Numbered from the stretch's first letter, positions 21,138-30,284 are shown. The stretch: DNA of 64,000 bases from Erwinia amylovora (GCF_017161565.1 NZ_CP066796.1:682001-746000); one strand, 5' to 3'. Translations and numbers: made by a program. Notes: a model not told the origin generated them from the letters alone.

Positions 21138-22154
21138 TCAGAATGCCTCAATAATTTCCTGTATATGAAGACCTGACGAGAGATCCGCCAGCATCGGGGT
21201 TGATGTGCCATGTTTAATCAGGCCACACCAGTCGTCGTGAAGATGAATAAACGAATCGGACCAGAACGGAAGCTCCCGTGGAGGATCAGGTAAACGCTTC
21301 TCCCCGTTGAAAGCAATAGTTTCAGTACCTGTGTCATTGAACAGGCTCAGGAGCAGACTGTTTTCCTGATGCGTGGAATATCTGATCTCCCCCTTCTCTA
21401 ACACGATTTGCATGTGCAGGCCCAGATTCTGCCCTGTTTCCGATTTACTGGCATGAATTCTGAAATAGGCACCTTTCTCTGAACAGCCCATCACATATCC
21501 GTTATCATCCACTTCAACCAGGCCATCCGATTTTTCGCTGACGCGTGTTCCCTTTACCGTCCTGATCCTGTTGAGAATAACCGGGCTTTCGCCGATAAAA
21601 CAAAACAGATCCAGGAGATGGCAGGAGAGATCGCCCAGCGCACCATTGCTCTTGCTCTGCCGGGCGGCGTCACGCCAGGTCAGGTGATGGCGGGTTAATG
21701 CCGAGTTTTTATTAAACTCTGCAGAGAAGAAATGCAGCTCCCCTAATTCACGGTCTTTTATCAGTCGCATCATCGTGCCGATAACTCGGTTATACCGGTA
21801 GTTAAAGGACACGATACAGCCCTCCGGCGCGATTGATTGAAGATACCGGGCAGAGATGAGATCCGTTGAGAGCGGTTTTTCGCAGACAAACGGGATCTGT
21901 TTATAGCGGAGAACTTCCTCCGCCACAGTGACATGGAGATGATTTGGTGTGCAGATGACGAAACCCTGACTCATCTCCGCTAGCTGCTTCAGGTTCTGGC
22001 AACGCATCACCGGCAGGGTGCTGATTTCGTTGAGCTGTCGCACGCTCTTTTCATTGACATCATACAGGGCCAGCCCGGTTACCAGCTTATTGAGGGAAAG
22101 TGCGCAGACATGGGCACGTGCAATACCACCACAACCAACAATTCCAATAATCAT
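21138..22154 (-). CDS. ntdC: NtdC-like glucose-6-phosphate 3-dehydrogenase (Gfo/Idh/MocA family)
   Basis: About 338 residues from ATG 22154 (MIIGIVGCGGIARAHVCALS), which overlaps the previous stop by 4 bp. The Rossmann GCGGIARAH, the EKPL segment with catalytic lysine, FNYRYNRV, NSALTRHHLTWRDAARQ and GALGDLSCHLLDL align, as I recall it, with Bacillus subtilis NtdC (GAGGIARAH, CEKP, FNYRY, NSAL, TWRD, GSLGDLGIHLIDM). NtdC oxidises glucose 6-phosphate to 3-oxo-glucose 6-phosphate with NAD. Neighbouring ntdB- and ntdA-like genes make this reading much more likely than a generic inositol dehydrogenase. The symbol is by homology. Confidence 0.82.
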   Translation of the reverse strand: MIIGIVGCGGIARAHVCALSLNKLVTGLALYDVNEKSVRQLNEISTLPVMRCQNLKQLAEMSQGFVICTPNHLHVTVAEEVLRYKQIPFVCEKPLSTDLISARYLQSIAPEGCIVSFNYRYNRVIGTMMRLIKDRELGELHFFSAEFNKNSALTRHHLTWRDAARQSKSNGALGDLSCHLLDLFCFIGESPVILNRIRTVKGTRVSEKSDGLVEVDDNGYVMGCSEKGAYFRIHASKSETGQNLGLHMQIVLEKGEIRYSTHQENSLLLSLFNDTGTETIAFNGEKRLPDPPRELPFWSDSFIHLHDDWCGLIKHGTSTPMLADLSSGLHIQEIIEAF

Positions 22155-22984
22155 CCCTGTAACTCCTTTAGCACTTTGAGTATCCCGTGGCAATAAGCCC
22201 CCTCCAGGCTGTTGCCGTACTGCTTAATCGCGAACGGGTCTGCATTACCCACCAAATAGCCTTTCCCGGCCTGAGCAAACATGGCGAAATCATTCGCGCT
22301 GTCACCAAATGCAATCACGGCTTCTTTTGGCAGAGTGGTTTCTGCCATGAGAAAAGACACCGCCTGATCTTTGCCACAGCAAAGAGGGATAAATTCAACA
22401 TCATAACAGTCAGCTGGATCACCGGCAGCCGGGTTGCATCGGGTAAAAACGACGCGAACCCGTCGCTCGTCAGCCAGCGCCTGAATGCAGGCAAAATCAC
22501 GGGCCATTGCAGGACCTTCAGAGTAGTAATAACTCATTTTATAAGGGCCCTGGTAATCCTCCGGCTGTTTCTGCAGGGGCAACCCTTTTTTCAGCAGAAT
22601 ACTGACGATGCCTTCGACGTTATCGCGGCTATAACCTGAACGGCGTATCCGTTCAGCCCAGGTGTTCGATGGACAAAGCGTGCCATTTCTGACCCAGTAA
22701 AATTCGCTACCCAGACTGCAACAGATAAAATGGGGACTCCGTGAAATATAGCCTGTTGACTTTCGCCTGGCCGAAACCAAGTTTGTTCCCGTGACCCAGC
22801 CTGCGAGTATTCCTTTTTCTTCTGCGCTGGACTCAATATAAGCTTCCAGCAGGTCAACTCCCCCCAGTACCTTTTTATCACTGGCTGATGGGATATACGT
22901 TTCATCAAGATCGCAACACACAATAGTACGAATCACTGTCGGCAAAGGGAATTCAACGGGCCATTTTTCATTTGAAATAGTCAT
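22151..22984 (-). CDS. ntdB: NtdB-like kanosamine-6-phosphate phosphatase (HAD superfamily)
   Basis: ATG 22984 (MTISNEKWPVEF) gives 277 residues, close to Bacillus NtdB; upstream in-frame ATGs would overlap the aminotransferase gene deeply. HAD motifs are CCDLDETY (nucleophile Asp25, acid Asp27), GWVTGTN, and the metal site AFGDSANDFAMF. RCNPAAGDPADCYDVEFIPL followed by CGKDQAVSFL is nearly the NtdB signature. It would remove the phosphate from kanosamine 6-phosphate. The gene overlaps the aminotransferase stop by 17 bp and the dehydrogenase start by 4 bp. Confidence 0.83.
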   Translation of the reverse strand: MTISNEKWPVEFPLPTVIRTIVCCDLDETYIPSASDKKVLGGVDLLEAYIESSAEEKGILAGWVTGTNLVSARRKSTGYISRSPHFICCSLGSEFYWVRNGTLCPSNTWAERIRRSGYSRDNVEGIVSILLKKGLPLQKQPEDYQGPYKMSYYYSEGPAMARDFACIQALADERRVRVVFTRCNPAAGDPADCYDVEFIPLCCGKDQAVSFLMAETTLPKEAVIAFGDSANDFAMFAQAGKGYLVGNADPFAIKQYGNSLEGAYCHGILKVLKELQG

Positions 22985-24203
22985 GCAGTACCCCGACAAT
23001 GCTGTTCTGCTCCTGGAGCGACATATGGTTATGCAACGGAAGATGAAATAATGCAGAATGAATAATTTCAGAGGAGTTGAACTGCTCAGGACAGGAATAA
23101 CCTGTTGCCAGTGGGTGTTCTCCACAATGAGAAAGGACTGGGTAGTAAATATCTAACTCAACCCCTTTTTCACGCGCAAAGGCGAACAAAGAATCACGCT
23201 CCCCCTGACGGATAAGCACAGGGAACAGGTGCCAGGTATTCTGATATTTCTCAGGCGGAAGCGTTATTTTATGCGACAGAACTTCCAGCAGAAGATAGTA
23301 GCGGGCTGCAAGCAGACAGCGTTTTTTAGCATTATTTTCAAAGTGCCTGAGTTTGACACTGAGCGTGGCGGCCTGCATGTTATCCATCCGGCTGTTTAAT
23401 CCCCAATCCTGGGCTTTTATATTCTTTTTATCTTGTGCAAATCCATGGTATGAATATTGCCTTGCCATGCGAGCGTGCTCAGGAGATTGGGTCAGTACCG
23501 CACCGGATTTACCATAGGAACCGATATTCTTGAACGGATTAAAGCTTAGCGTCAGCAGATCACAGTAATTCATCAGTGACCAAATCCCGAAGCACTGAGC
23601 CGCATCCACAATAACCTGGATATTGGCCTCGCGGGCTATGCGATAAATGACATCAATATAACGGCACGAGCCATAAAGACAAACTGGTAATACCGCTTTT
23701 GTTCTGGATGTCCTGAGGCGCACCACTTCATCCGCAAGCATATTGAAAGACGCATCAATATTGGCGAACACAGGAATGGCTCCGACAGCCATTACCGCAT
23801 TCTCTGTTGCGGCAAAGGAGTTCAAAGGGACAATGACTTCATCTCCGCGACTCACGCCGAGTGATTTAAGTGCGATTATCAATGCATCTGTTCCACTACT
23901 GGTTGCAATACAAGCATGCGCACCATAATACGTGCTTAATGTTTCTTCTACTTTCGCATTATAAGGCCCGCTGGTAAAACATCCGCTTTCAATGACGCTT
24001 GAAATGATGTCCCGGCATTCCTGTCGCTCCAGACGTGAGTTCAATCGGGAAAGAGGCAGAAATGCTATATGTCCGGACTCATCATATTCATGTTCATCAT
24101 TAATTCTGCGGTAAATATCCTTAAATCGCACCTGTAGTTCATTTTCCGTTAATACGCTGAAAGCCCTTTCATTTAAAACGCTGATATCATCAAGTTTTTC
24201 CAT
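22968..24203 (-). CDS. ntdA: NtdA-like 3-oxo-glucose-6-phosphate aminotransferase (DegT/DnrJ family)
   Basis: 411 residues with a PLP-dependent sugar aminotransferase fold. The N-terminal extension HEYDESGHIAFLPLSRLNSR and RQECRDIISSVIESG, TSGPYNAKVEETLS and PLNSFAATENAV match Bacillus NtdA closely, including the pre-domain that most DegT enzymes lack. PLP lysine is K225 in FNPFKNIGSYGKSG; TSSGTDAL binds the cofactor phosphate. It would transaminate 3-oxo-glucose 6-phosphate with glutamate to kanosamine 6-phosphate. ATG 24203 follows a strong GGAGG site. First gene of the five-gene coupled operon; no integrase, regulator or efflux pump is adjacent. Confidence 0.85.
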   Translation of the reverse strand: MEKLDDISVLNERAFSVLTENELQVRFKDIYRRINDEHEYDESGHIAFLPLSRLNSRLERQECRDIISSVIESGCFTSGPYNAKVEETLSTYYGAHACIATSSGTDALIIALKSLGVSRGDEVIVPLNSFAATENAVMAVGAIPVFANIDASFNMLADEVVRLRTSRTKAVLPVCLYGSCRYIDVIYRIAREANIQVIVDAAQCFGIWSLMNYCDLLTLSFNPFKNIGSYGKSGAVLTQSPEHARMARQYSYHGFAQDKKNIKAQDWGLNSRMDNMQAATLSVKLRHFENNAKKRCLLAARYYLLLEVLSHKITLPPEKYQNTWHLFPVLIRQGERDSLFAFAREKGVELDIYYPVLSHCGEHPLATGYSCPEQFNSSEIIHSALFHLPLHNHMSLQEQNSIVGVLHDYFK

Positions 24204-24244
24204 AAATACCTCCGTTTGATGTGCGTGAAAAGCAAGTCATACCA

Positions 24245-24257
24245 TGAGAATATCTCA
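24245..24257. promoter_or_regulatory. Inverted repeat upstream of the ntd-like operon
   Basis: TGAGA-ATA-TCTCA sits 42-54 bp before the aminotransferase start. On the minus strand it lies between a TTGATG (-35-like) and a TATGAC (-10-like), so it could be an operator or simply part of the promoter. Confidence 0.35.
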
Positions 24258-24631
24258 CATCAATCCTACAGAATGGTGAAACCAGTCACGACCGCATCAT
24301 ATTTTTAGTGATTTGTGTCATGTTTTAATTTATTACCACCGTAAAATGACTTGGTATTAATTGATAAATAAAAATCATGGCCCGCTGGATGCTGCAAAGA
24401 TGATCATACGATCTGGCAAGCGACCTGTGACAAAACGTGTTGGCGTCAGTTTGGTGGGAAACCGACACCGTCACTGAGTGCTTTTGAATTGAGCAAGAGG
24501 TATTATTCTGATTGGCAATTATGATGGATTTAATCACCGGATGGTTTTACTTCTTATTGCCAGTTCGGGCCCAACAAAACAATACAGCCTGAACGTACAA
24601 TAATTTCCGATATCCAAACTGCCCCCATCTT
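24258..24631. other. AT-rich gap between the ntd-like operon and the argO repeat
   Basis: No gene is supported. Open frames are short with no ribosome site. The segment should contain the operon promoter on the minus strand; TATGAT near 24298-24303 is another weak -10 candidate. It ends where argO homology begins. Confidence 0.4.
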
Positions 24632-25010
24632 CAGCTGGCATCAGCGGCGGCGTTACAGCACAGCCGCTGGCGCATTATTGCGACTATGATGGCGGTGACC
24701 TTGCTGGATCCACCCGTCTGTGTTGGTACGTTTGTTGTGCCCGGCAGCTTGGGCGGACAGCTGCCGCCAGAGGGGCGCCGCGGGTTTGCCCTTGCATCTG
24801 CCCAGCACCTTACTGCTGTGGTTTTTCGGCCTGGCAATACGGGCAGCCTGGTTGGCTCCTTGACTCATTACTACCCGCGCTCAGCGTGTTATCAATCTGC
24901 TGGTGGCTGGTCATGTGGGCAAGGGCCATCGAACTGGCTTGGCAAGCCATCTCCTTCTGATGGCGGGAACTCGCTGGCGAAGCCGTGGTCTTAATCTGAC
25001 GTGCACTTGC
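24632..25010 (+). pseudogene. Degraded duplicate of the argO 3' end
   Basis: Similar to argO codons from about residue 95 to the stop plus flanking DNA (see 18193-18590). Recognisable pieces are the base stretches encoding [15 protein letters not shown] and GQLPPEGRR and the C-terminal [11 protein letters not shown] frame shadow. Multiple indels and substitutions destroy the reading frame, and the 5' two-fifths is absent. It is the right-hand border of the amino-sugar island, immediately before yggE, the native neighbour of argO. Confidence 0.85.
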
Positions 25011-25092
25011 ACACCCAGACAAGCTGCCGGCATCATAACTTTGTCCGCCAGCCCTTTGACTGAAACTGATGACAGAACGCATGGAGAACGCA

Positions 25093-25818
25093 GTGAAGCT
25101 GACTAAACTGGCCCTGGCCGCCGTATTGGGATTAGGCTCTTTGCCACTGGCAGGGCAGGCGGATGAACTACCAAACGCACCGCATATCGTTACCTCCGGT
25201 AAGTCCAGCGTGGATGCCACGCCGGATATCGCCACCCTGGCGATTGAAGTTAACGTTTCCGCGAAAGATGCCGGAGAAGCCAAAAAGCAGGCCGATAGCC
25301 GTGTACAGCAATATTTTGATTTCCTTAACAAAAGCGGGATTGATAAGAAAGATGTCAACGCCGCCAATCTGCGTACTCAGCCTGAATATGATTATCAGAA
25401 GGACGGTAAGTCAGTGCTGAAGGGCTATCGTGCGGTGCGCCAGGTGCAGGTCACGCTGCGCCATCTTGAGAAACTGAACGAGCTGCTGGACGGGGCGCTG
25501 AAAGCCGGTCTGAATGAAATCAGCGGGGTTGAACTGGGCGTAGCTAACCCGGAACAGTACCGCAATCAGGCGCGTAAAGCGGCCATTGAGGATGCGACCA
25601 AACAGGCCGGTGAGCTGGCGCAGGGCTTTGGCACAAAGCTGGGGCAGATCTATAGCATTCGCTATCATGTTGCCAACTATCAGCCGATGCCGATGGCGCG
25701 GATGTACAAAACGGCTGATGCCGCTGTCATGACCTCTGCCGCGCAAACGTACGAGCAGCAAAGTATTCATTTTGACGATCAGGTTGACGTAGTGTTTGAA
25801 CTGCAGCGCAATCCCTGA
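25093..25818 (+). CDS. yggE: Periplasmic SIMPL-domain protein YggE
   Basis: Secreted SIMPL-domain protein (DUF541) linked in E. coli to lower intracellular oxidative stress. GTG 25093 is preferred because GGAGA lies 7 bases upstream; ATG 25081 or 25069 would extend it by up to 8 residues. Signal peptide KLTKLALAAVLGLGSLPLAG, then ELPNAPHIVTSGKSSVDATP and IATLAIEVNVSAKDAGEAKK as in E. coli YggE, and the C-terminal FDDQVDVVFEL strand. Normal neighbour of argO and argP in enterics. Confidence 0.93.
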   Translation: MKLTKLALAAVLGLGSLPLAGQADELPNAPHIVTSGKSSVDATPDIATLAIEVNVSAKDAGEAKKQADSRVQQYFDFLNKSGIDKKDVNAANLRTQPEYDYQKDGKSVLKGYRAVRQVQVTLRHLEKLNELLDGALKAGLNEISGVELGVANPEQYRNQARKAAIEDATKQAGELAQGFGTKLGQIYSIRYHVANYQPMPMARMYKTADAAVMTSAAQTYEQQSIHFDDQVDVVFELQRNP

Positions 25819-25870
25819 CCGGTAATTCAGGGGGCGGCCGTATCTGAGTCGGTCGCCCCGCGTCAGCGCG

Positions 25871-26770
25871 TTAAGCCATATCCTGGCGTAGCACGCGGTG
25901 ACCGTGTGCCAGCAGGGCATCGGTGACCTTACGCATCAGGCGGCTTTCCGGCGAGAAACGGTGCCAGTAGAGCATGCGGCGCTGCAACAGCCCCGGCGTT
26001 AAATCAATCAATTCCCCCTCGGCCAGCTCGCGTTCAATCTGCAAATGCGGGATCATACAGCAGGTTGTTCCCTGTCGGGCAAGCTGCACGAAAGCTTCCG
26101 ACGAGTTAACGATATGGCAAGGTACGCTACCCGGCGATAAATCAAAATTCTGCTGTAAAAAGGCCTGATGCATATCATCCAGATGGTCAAAGGCGACTGC
26201 GGGTGCTTTCAGCAATGCGGAGCGCGTCACGCCATTCGGGAAATAGCGGTCAGCAAACTCTTTCGAGCCGACAAACAGATAATCAAGCGCCCCCAGCCGA
26301 TCTACCAGACAGCTGGGCAGCGGCTGCGGCTGGATACTGACCGCGCCAACCACTTCACCACGGCGCAAGCGTTCCTGAGTGCGGGTTTCATCCTCCACCT
26401 GAATATTCAGACGTACCGGCGAATCGTTCAGCACCCTTTTCAGTGCTGGCAGCAGCCAGGTGGCAAGACTGTCGGCGTTGACCGCCAGCGACAGCAGCAG
26501 TGGCGTGGTGCCGCCGTTATCCTCTCCCAACCACTCCTCTTCCAGCAGTTCAACCTGATGTAACAGTGCCAGCAACTTTTGCCCCTGCTCCGTCGGGCGT
26601 GGCGGTACCGTACGCACCAGCAGCGGCTGGCCAAACATATTCTCCAGCTGTTTAATACGCTGTGAAACCGCAGACTGGGTAATACACAGTTTTTGCGCCG
26701 CACGCTCAAAGCCGCGTTCACGTATTACTGCATCCAGCGCCTGAAGCGTTCGGTAATCCGGGCGTTTCAT
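25871..26770 (-). CDS. argP: LysR-type regulator ArgP (IciA)
   Basis: 299-residue transcription factor that activates argO with arginine and is poisoned by lysine. The N-terminal [20 protein letters not shown] leads the winged helix; [20 protein letters not shown] is the recognition region. The effector domain follows, including [19 protein letters not shown]. Divergent from rpiA, as in E. coli. Its main target argO is now about 7.3 kb away because of the intervening island. Confidence 0.95.
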   Translation of the reverse strand: MKRPDYRTLQALDAVIRERGFERAAQKLCITQSAVSQRIKQLENMFGQPLLVRTVPPRPTEQGQKLLALLHQVELLEEEWLGEDNGGTTPLLLSLAVNADSLATWLLPALKRVLNDSPVRLNIQVEDETRTQERLRRGEVVGAVSIQPQPLPSCLVDRLGALDYLFVGSKEFADRYFPNGVTRSALLKAPAVAFDHLDDMHQAFLQQNFDLSPGSVPCHIVNSSEAFVQLARQGTTCCMIPHLQIERELAEGELIDLTPGLLQRRMLYWHRFSPESRLMRKVTDALLAHGHRVLRQDMA

Positions 26771-26974
26771 TGATCTTTGTACTCTCTTTCAGGTGTGGTG
26801 GGGCACTATGCCATATTTTCTGCCATTTGCGCTGTGCGAATGCGACTTCACGAATCAACCACTTTGTGGGACAGGTTCCATTACTGCCAACCAAAGAGTG
26901 GACTGAACGGTTTTTTTTGCCGGGCTTGCTTTATACTACGCGCACCAAGTTGCAGCACAGGTTTTAAACATATC

Positions 26975-27634
26975 ATGACGCAGGATGAACTGAAAAAGGC
27001 CGTAGGCTGGGCCGCGCTTGATTACGTCACGCCGGGTACTATTGTTGGCGTTGGCACCGGCTCGACGGCCGCACATTTTATCGATGCGCTGGCGTCGATC
27101 AAACATCAAATCGAAGGAACGGTTTCCAGCTCGGAGCTGTCCACCGCCAGGCTAAAAGCCTGTGGCATTCCCGTCTTTGACCTTAATGAAATTGACGTTC
27201 TTTCACTCTATGTTGACGGTGCCGATGAGATTAACGGCCAGATGCAAATGATCAAAGGCGGCGGCGCGGCACTGACGCGCGAGAAGATCATCGCTGCGGT
27301 AGCCGATCGCTTCATTTGCATTGCTGATGAGTCCAAACAGGTTGATGTGCTCGGGCATTTTCCGCTGCCGGTGGAGGTGATCCCGATGGCGCGCTCCTAC
27401 GTTGCGCGCGAACTGGTGAAGCTCGGCGGCCTGCCGATCTACCGCCAGGATGTGGTGACTGATAACGGCAATATTATTCTCGATGTGCATAACCTCAATA
27501 TTATTGACCCGATTCGGTTAGAAACGGCGATCAATGCGCTGACCGGCGTGGTCACTGTTGGGCTGTTTGCTGCCCGTGGTGCCGATGTGGCGTTGATTGG
27601 CACGGCTAAGGGTGTACGGACCATCAAAAAATGA
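26975..27634 (+). CDS. rpiA: Ribose-5-phosphate isomerase A
   Basis: Interconverts ribulose 5-phosphate and ribose 5-phosphate. ATG 26975 ([18 protein letters not shown]) gives 219 residues, the E. coli length; an earlier in-frame ATG at 26777 is rejected because it lies in the argP-rpiA promoter region. Phosphate-binding [13 protein letters not shown], active-site DGADEIN and [12 protein letters not shown] are all present. Followed by a hairpin and then serA. Confidence 0.97.
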   Translation: MTQDELKKAVGWAALDYVTPGTIVGVGTGSTAAHFIDALASIKHQIEGTVSSSELSTARLKACGIPVFDLNEIDVLSLYVDGADEINGQMQMIKGGGAALTREKIIAAVADRFICIADESKQVDVLGHFPLPVEVIPMARSYVARELVKLGGLPIYRQDVVTDNGNIILDVHNLNIIDPIRLETAINALTGVVTVGLFAARGADVALIGTAKGVRTIKK

Positions 27635-27639
27635 TCTGT

Positions 27640-27667
27640 CAGGTGCTGCATTGGCACCTGCAGTTTT
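27640..27667 (+). terminator. Terminator after rpiA
   Basis: CAGGTGC (27640-27646) pairs with GCACCTG (27654-27660), followed by a short TTTT at 27664. Moderate strength. Confidence 0.6.
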
Positions 27668-27704
27668 ACTACAAAACGAACAATTTATTCTGTGACGGAA
27701 ATTT

Positions 27705-27720
27705 AGTGACTTATATCACA
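27705..27720. promoter_or_regulatory. CRP-like site in the serA leader region
   Basis: AGTGA-CTTATA-TCACA matches TGTGA-N6-TCACA at 9 of 10 defined positions. It is 311 bp before serA. serA in E. coli is controlled by Lrp and by CRP, so the site is plausible. The remaining 27721-28030 contains no gene. Confidence 0.5.
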
Positions 27721-28030
27721 TTATGCCCGCCCGCTGCGCAATCCTCCTGATACAAGGCGCTGCGCCATGATTATCTGCCGCTTTGTGCTGGCGCACAGGC
27801 TAGCCGTGCTGAAGGTCAGGCAATCGTTTTTATTGCTGCTGGCGAAAATTTTGTTATTTTGGCAGAAGGCTATCTTATATCCTCACCTGATTTCCTGGTG
27901 CAGCAAGGCGGCAAGTCAGCACTTTTCCCGAATCATTTAAGTGCGCGGGGCGGTCAGCGCAACTGTATCAGGAAAGATGAAAGGTATTCAGCCACATCTG
28001 AAGTCTGCTAAATAAGGTCGGGAACGGGAA

Positions 28031-29269
28031 ATGGCAAAAGTATCACTGGAGAAAGACAAGATTAAATTCCTGCTGGTGGAAGGCGTGCATCAGAGTGCAA
28101 TTGATAATCTGCGCTCAGCGGGCTACACCAATATCGAATTTCATAAGGGCGCGCTGAATAGCGATGCACTGAAAGAATCCATTCGCGATGCGCACTTTGT
28201 CGGACTGCGCTCGCGTACTCATCTCACTGAAGAGATCTTCGCTGCGGCGGAAAAACTGGTGGCCGTTGGCTGCTTCTGCATCGGGACTAACCAGGTGGAT
28301 CTTGATGCAGCGGCGAAGCGTGGTATTCCGGTGTTTAACGCGCCTTTCTCCAACACCCGATCCGTCGCTGAACTGGTTATCGGCGAGCTGTTGCTGATGC
28401 TGCGCGGCGTGCCTGCTGCAAATGCCAAAGCGCACCGTGGGCAGTGGCACAAACTGGCGGTGGGATCCTATGAAGCACGTGGCAAAAAGCTGGGCATCAT
28501 TGGCTATGGCCATATTGGTATGCAGCTGGGGGTTCTGGCCGAAAGCCTCGGTATGCACGTATTTTTCTATGATATCGAAAGCAAGCTGCCGCTGGGTAAT
28601 GCCACTCAGGTCCAACAGCTGTCTGACCTGCTGAATATGAGCGACGTAGTGAGCCTGCACGTACCGGAAACCCCGTCCACCCAGAATATGATGGGCGCGG
28701 AACAGCTGGCGCAGATGAAGCCGGGCGCGCTGCTGATCAACGCCTCACGCGGTACGGTGGTGGATATCCCTGCTTTGTGCACTGCTCTGGCGGATAAGCA
28801 CCTGGCAGGCGCGGCCATTGACGTGTTCCCGGTGGAACCGGCCACCAACAGCGATCCGTTCAATTCACCGCTGTGCGAGTTTGACAACGTAATTCTGACA
28901 CCGCATATCGGCGGCTCTACTCAGGAAGCGCAGGAAAATATCGGTATTGAAGTTGCGGGTAAGCTGGCAAAGTATTCGGATAACGGCTCTACGCTGTCAG
29001 CGGTGAATTTCCCTGAAGCCTCTCTGCCGATGCACGGTGCTAACGCCAGTCGTCTGATGCACATTCACGAAAACCGTCCCGGCATACTGACGGCGATCAA
29101 CCAGATTTTTGCCGAGCAGGGCATCAATATCTCCGCTCAGTATCTGCAAACCACACCGCAGATGGGATATGTGGTGATTGACGTCGAAGCACCGCAGGAG
29201 ACTGCCGATAAAGCGCTGCAGTTAATGAAGGCGATCCCGGGAACCGTTCGCGCCCGCCTGCTGTACTAA
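28031..29269 (+). CDS. serA: D-3-phosphoglycerate dehydrogenase
   Basis: First enzyme of serine biosynthesis: oxidises 3-phosphoglycerate with NAD and is allosterically inhibited by serine. 412 residues. N-terminal MAKVSLEKDKIKFLLVEGVH, NAD-binding GIIGYGHIGMQLGVLAESLG, catalytic region LLINASRGTVVDI and LTPHIGGSTQEAQ, then a C-terminal ACT domain (HIHENRPGILTAINQIFAEQ) where serine binds. A 29293-29324 terminator follows. It feeds glycine and one-carbon metabolism together with gcvTHP further on. Confidence 0.98.
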   Translation: MAKVSLEKDKIKFLLVEGVHQSAIDNLRSAGYTNIEFHKGALNSDALKESIRDAHFVGLRSRTHLTEEIFAAAEKLVAVGCFCIGTNQVDLDAAAKRGIPVFNAPFSNTRSVAELVIGELLLMLRGVPAANAKAHRGQWHKLAVGSYEARGKKLGIIGYGHIGMQLGVLAESLGMHVFFYDIESKLPLGNATQVQQLSDLLNMSDVVSLHVPETPSTQNMMGAEQLAQMKPGALLINASRGTVVDIPALCTALADKHLAGAAIDVFPVEPATNSDPFNSPLCEFDNVILTPHIGGSTQEAQENIGIEVAGKLAKYSDNGSTLSAVNFPEASLPMHGANASRLMHIHENRPGILTAINQIFAEQGINISAQYLQTTPQMGYVVIDVEAPQETADKALQLMKAIPGTVRARLLY

Positions 29270-29292
29270 ATTGCAGGGCAGAAAGGCTGAAT

Positions 29293-29327
29293 CCCCGGCC
29301 CTTACCTCCAGGTAAAGGCCGGGGTTT
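29293..29327 (+). terminator. Terminator after serA
   Basis: CCCCGGCC-CTTACCT pairs with AGGTAAAGGCCGGGG (29310-29324) with one bulge, followed by TTT. The long GC stem makes a terminator likely despite the short T-run. Confidence 0.75.
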
Positions 29328-29363
29328 AATCTCGACGGTACTGAAAGCCAGGCATGTTGAGAG

Positions 29364-29951
29364 TTACCATTGCCAAATTTTCGACGGCGTGATCAATGCA
29401 GGCAGGGGAACATCCCATTTCGCCGCCGGCAGTTCCGCCACCTGCTGACAGTCATGCGCCAGCCCCACCGGTAAAAATCCGTGCTGCTGCCAGTTTTGCA
29501 ACGTTCTGTCGTAAAACCCTCCGCCCATACCTAAGCGCTGTCCAGCGCTGTCAAACGCCACCAGCGGCACCATCATCACGTCCAGCTCACTCAGCGGCAA
29601 CAGGTGACGAATATCCAGCGGCGGCTCCGGGATGTGCAGACGGTTAAGTTTCAGGTCGGTATAACGGTCATAGTGCATAAACAGCAGGTTACCCGACGAG
29701 AATGGATGCAGCACCGGCAAATAAACATTTTGCTGACGTTGCCAGAGCCGGGCTATTAGCGGGCGTGTATTGAGTTCACCATCAACGGAGAGAAACAGCG
29801 CAATATTTTTTGCCTGCTGTAATGGAGCGAAATTTAATGCCTTTTCGGCAGCCTGTATGGCGGCGAGCTGTTGCTGTTCATCGCTAAGCTGGCGGCGCAG
29901 GTGGCGGATGTGATGACGGATAACCTGACGGTCGCGCATGTTGGGTTTCAT
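29364..29951 (-). CDS. fau: 5-formyltetrahydrofolate cyclo-ligase
   Basis: ATP-dependent conversion of 5-formyl-THF to 5,10-methenyl-THF (YgfA). Start is uncertain: ATG 29951 (MKPNMRDRQVIRHH, 195 residues) or ATG 29939 (191 residues); the frame is open further upstream but that part lacks similarity. Motifs: DGELNTRPLI, YLPVLHPFSSGNLLFMHY, and the family signature GQRLGMGGGFYDRTL near the C-terminus. It lies directly downstream of 6S RNA, with which it is cotranscribed in E. coli. Confidence 0.92.
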   Translation of the reverse strand: MKPNMRDRQVIRHHIRHLRRQLSDEQQQLAAIQAAEKALNFAPLQQAKNIALFLSVDGELNTRPLIARLWQRQQNVYLPVLHPFSSGNLLFMHYDRYTDLKLNRLHIPEPPLDIRHLLPLSELDVMMVPLVAFDSAGQRLGMGGGFYDRTLQNWQQHGFLPVGLAHDCQQVAELPAAKWDVPLPALITPSKIWQW

Positions 29952-30099
29952 ATAGAGATGGCATCTCCCGGTAGGGGACTGTCCACGTTGGTGCCGGAGC
30001 CGGTGTGCTGTACAGGCAAGACGCGAATTATTTTGCAGGGAGGGCAGATTGCCAGGTAGTACGGAAAGTGTCAATAACTGGGTAAAACAGCAATAAAAT

Positions 30100-30284
30100 G
30101 GAATCTCCGAGATGCCGCCGCAGGCTGTAACCCTTGAACCCTTGGTTCAAGGTGAGCATGCCGTCGCAACCATCAGGTTTCTCGGACGGACCGAGCATAC
30201 ACACAGGTTACAGAGCGCCACACTCTGTTTGGTATGAAATATCGGCTCAGGGGACTGGCCCGCTTGCAAACACCTCAGAGAAAT
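30100..30284 (-). ncRNA. ssrS: 6S RNA
   Basis: About 185 nt on the minus strand that follows E. coli 6S RNA: the 5' end ATTTCTCTGAG, then GCAAGCGGGCCAGTCCCCTG, the central TGCTCGGTCCGTCCGAGAA, CCTTGAACCAAGGGTTCAAG, and the 3' end GGCATCTCGGAGATTCC pairing with the 5' end. 6S binds sigma-70 RNA polymerase and down-regulates transcription in stationary phase. It sits between zapA and fau, the standard position. Confidence 0.96.

Noticed and set aside
24325..24537. 70-codon minus frame in the AT-rich gap upstream of the ntd-like operon
   Set aside because: Low-complexity His/Ser composition, no ribosome site; probably chance.
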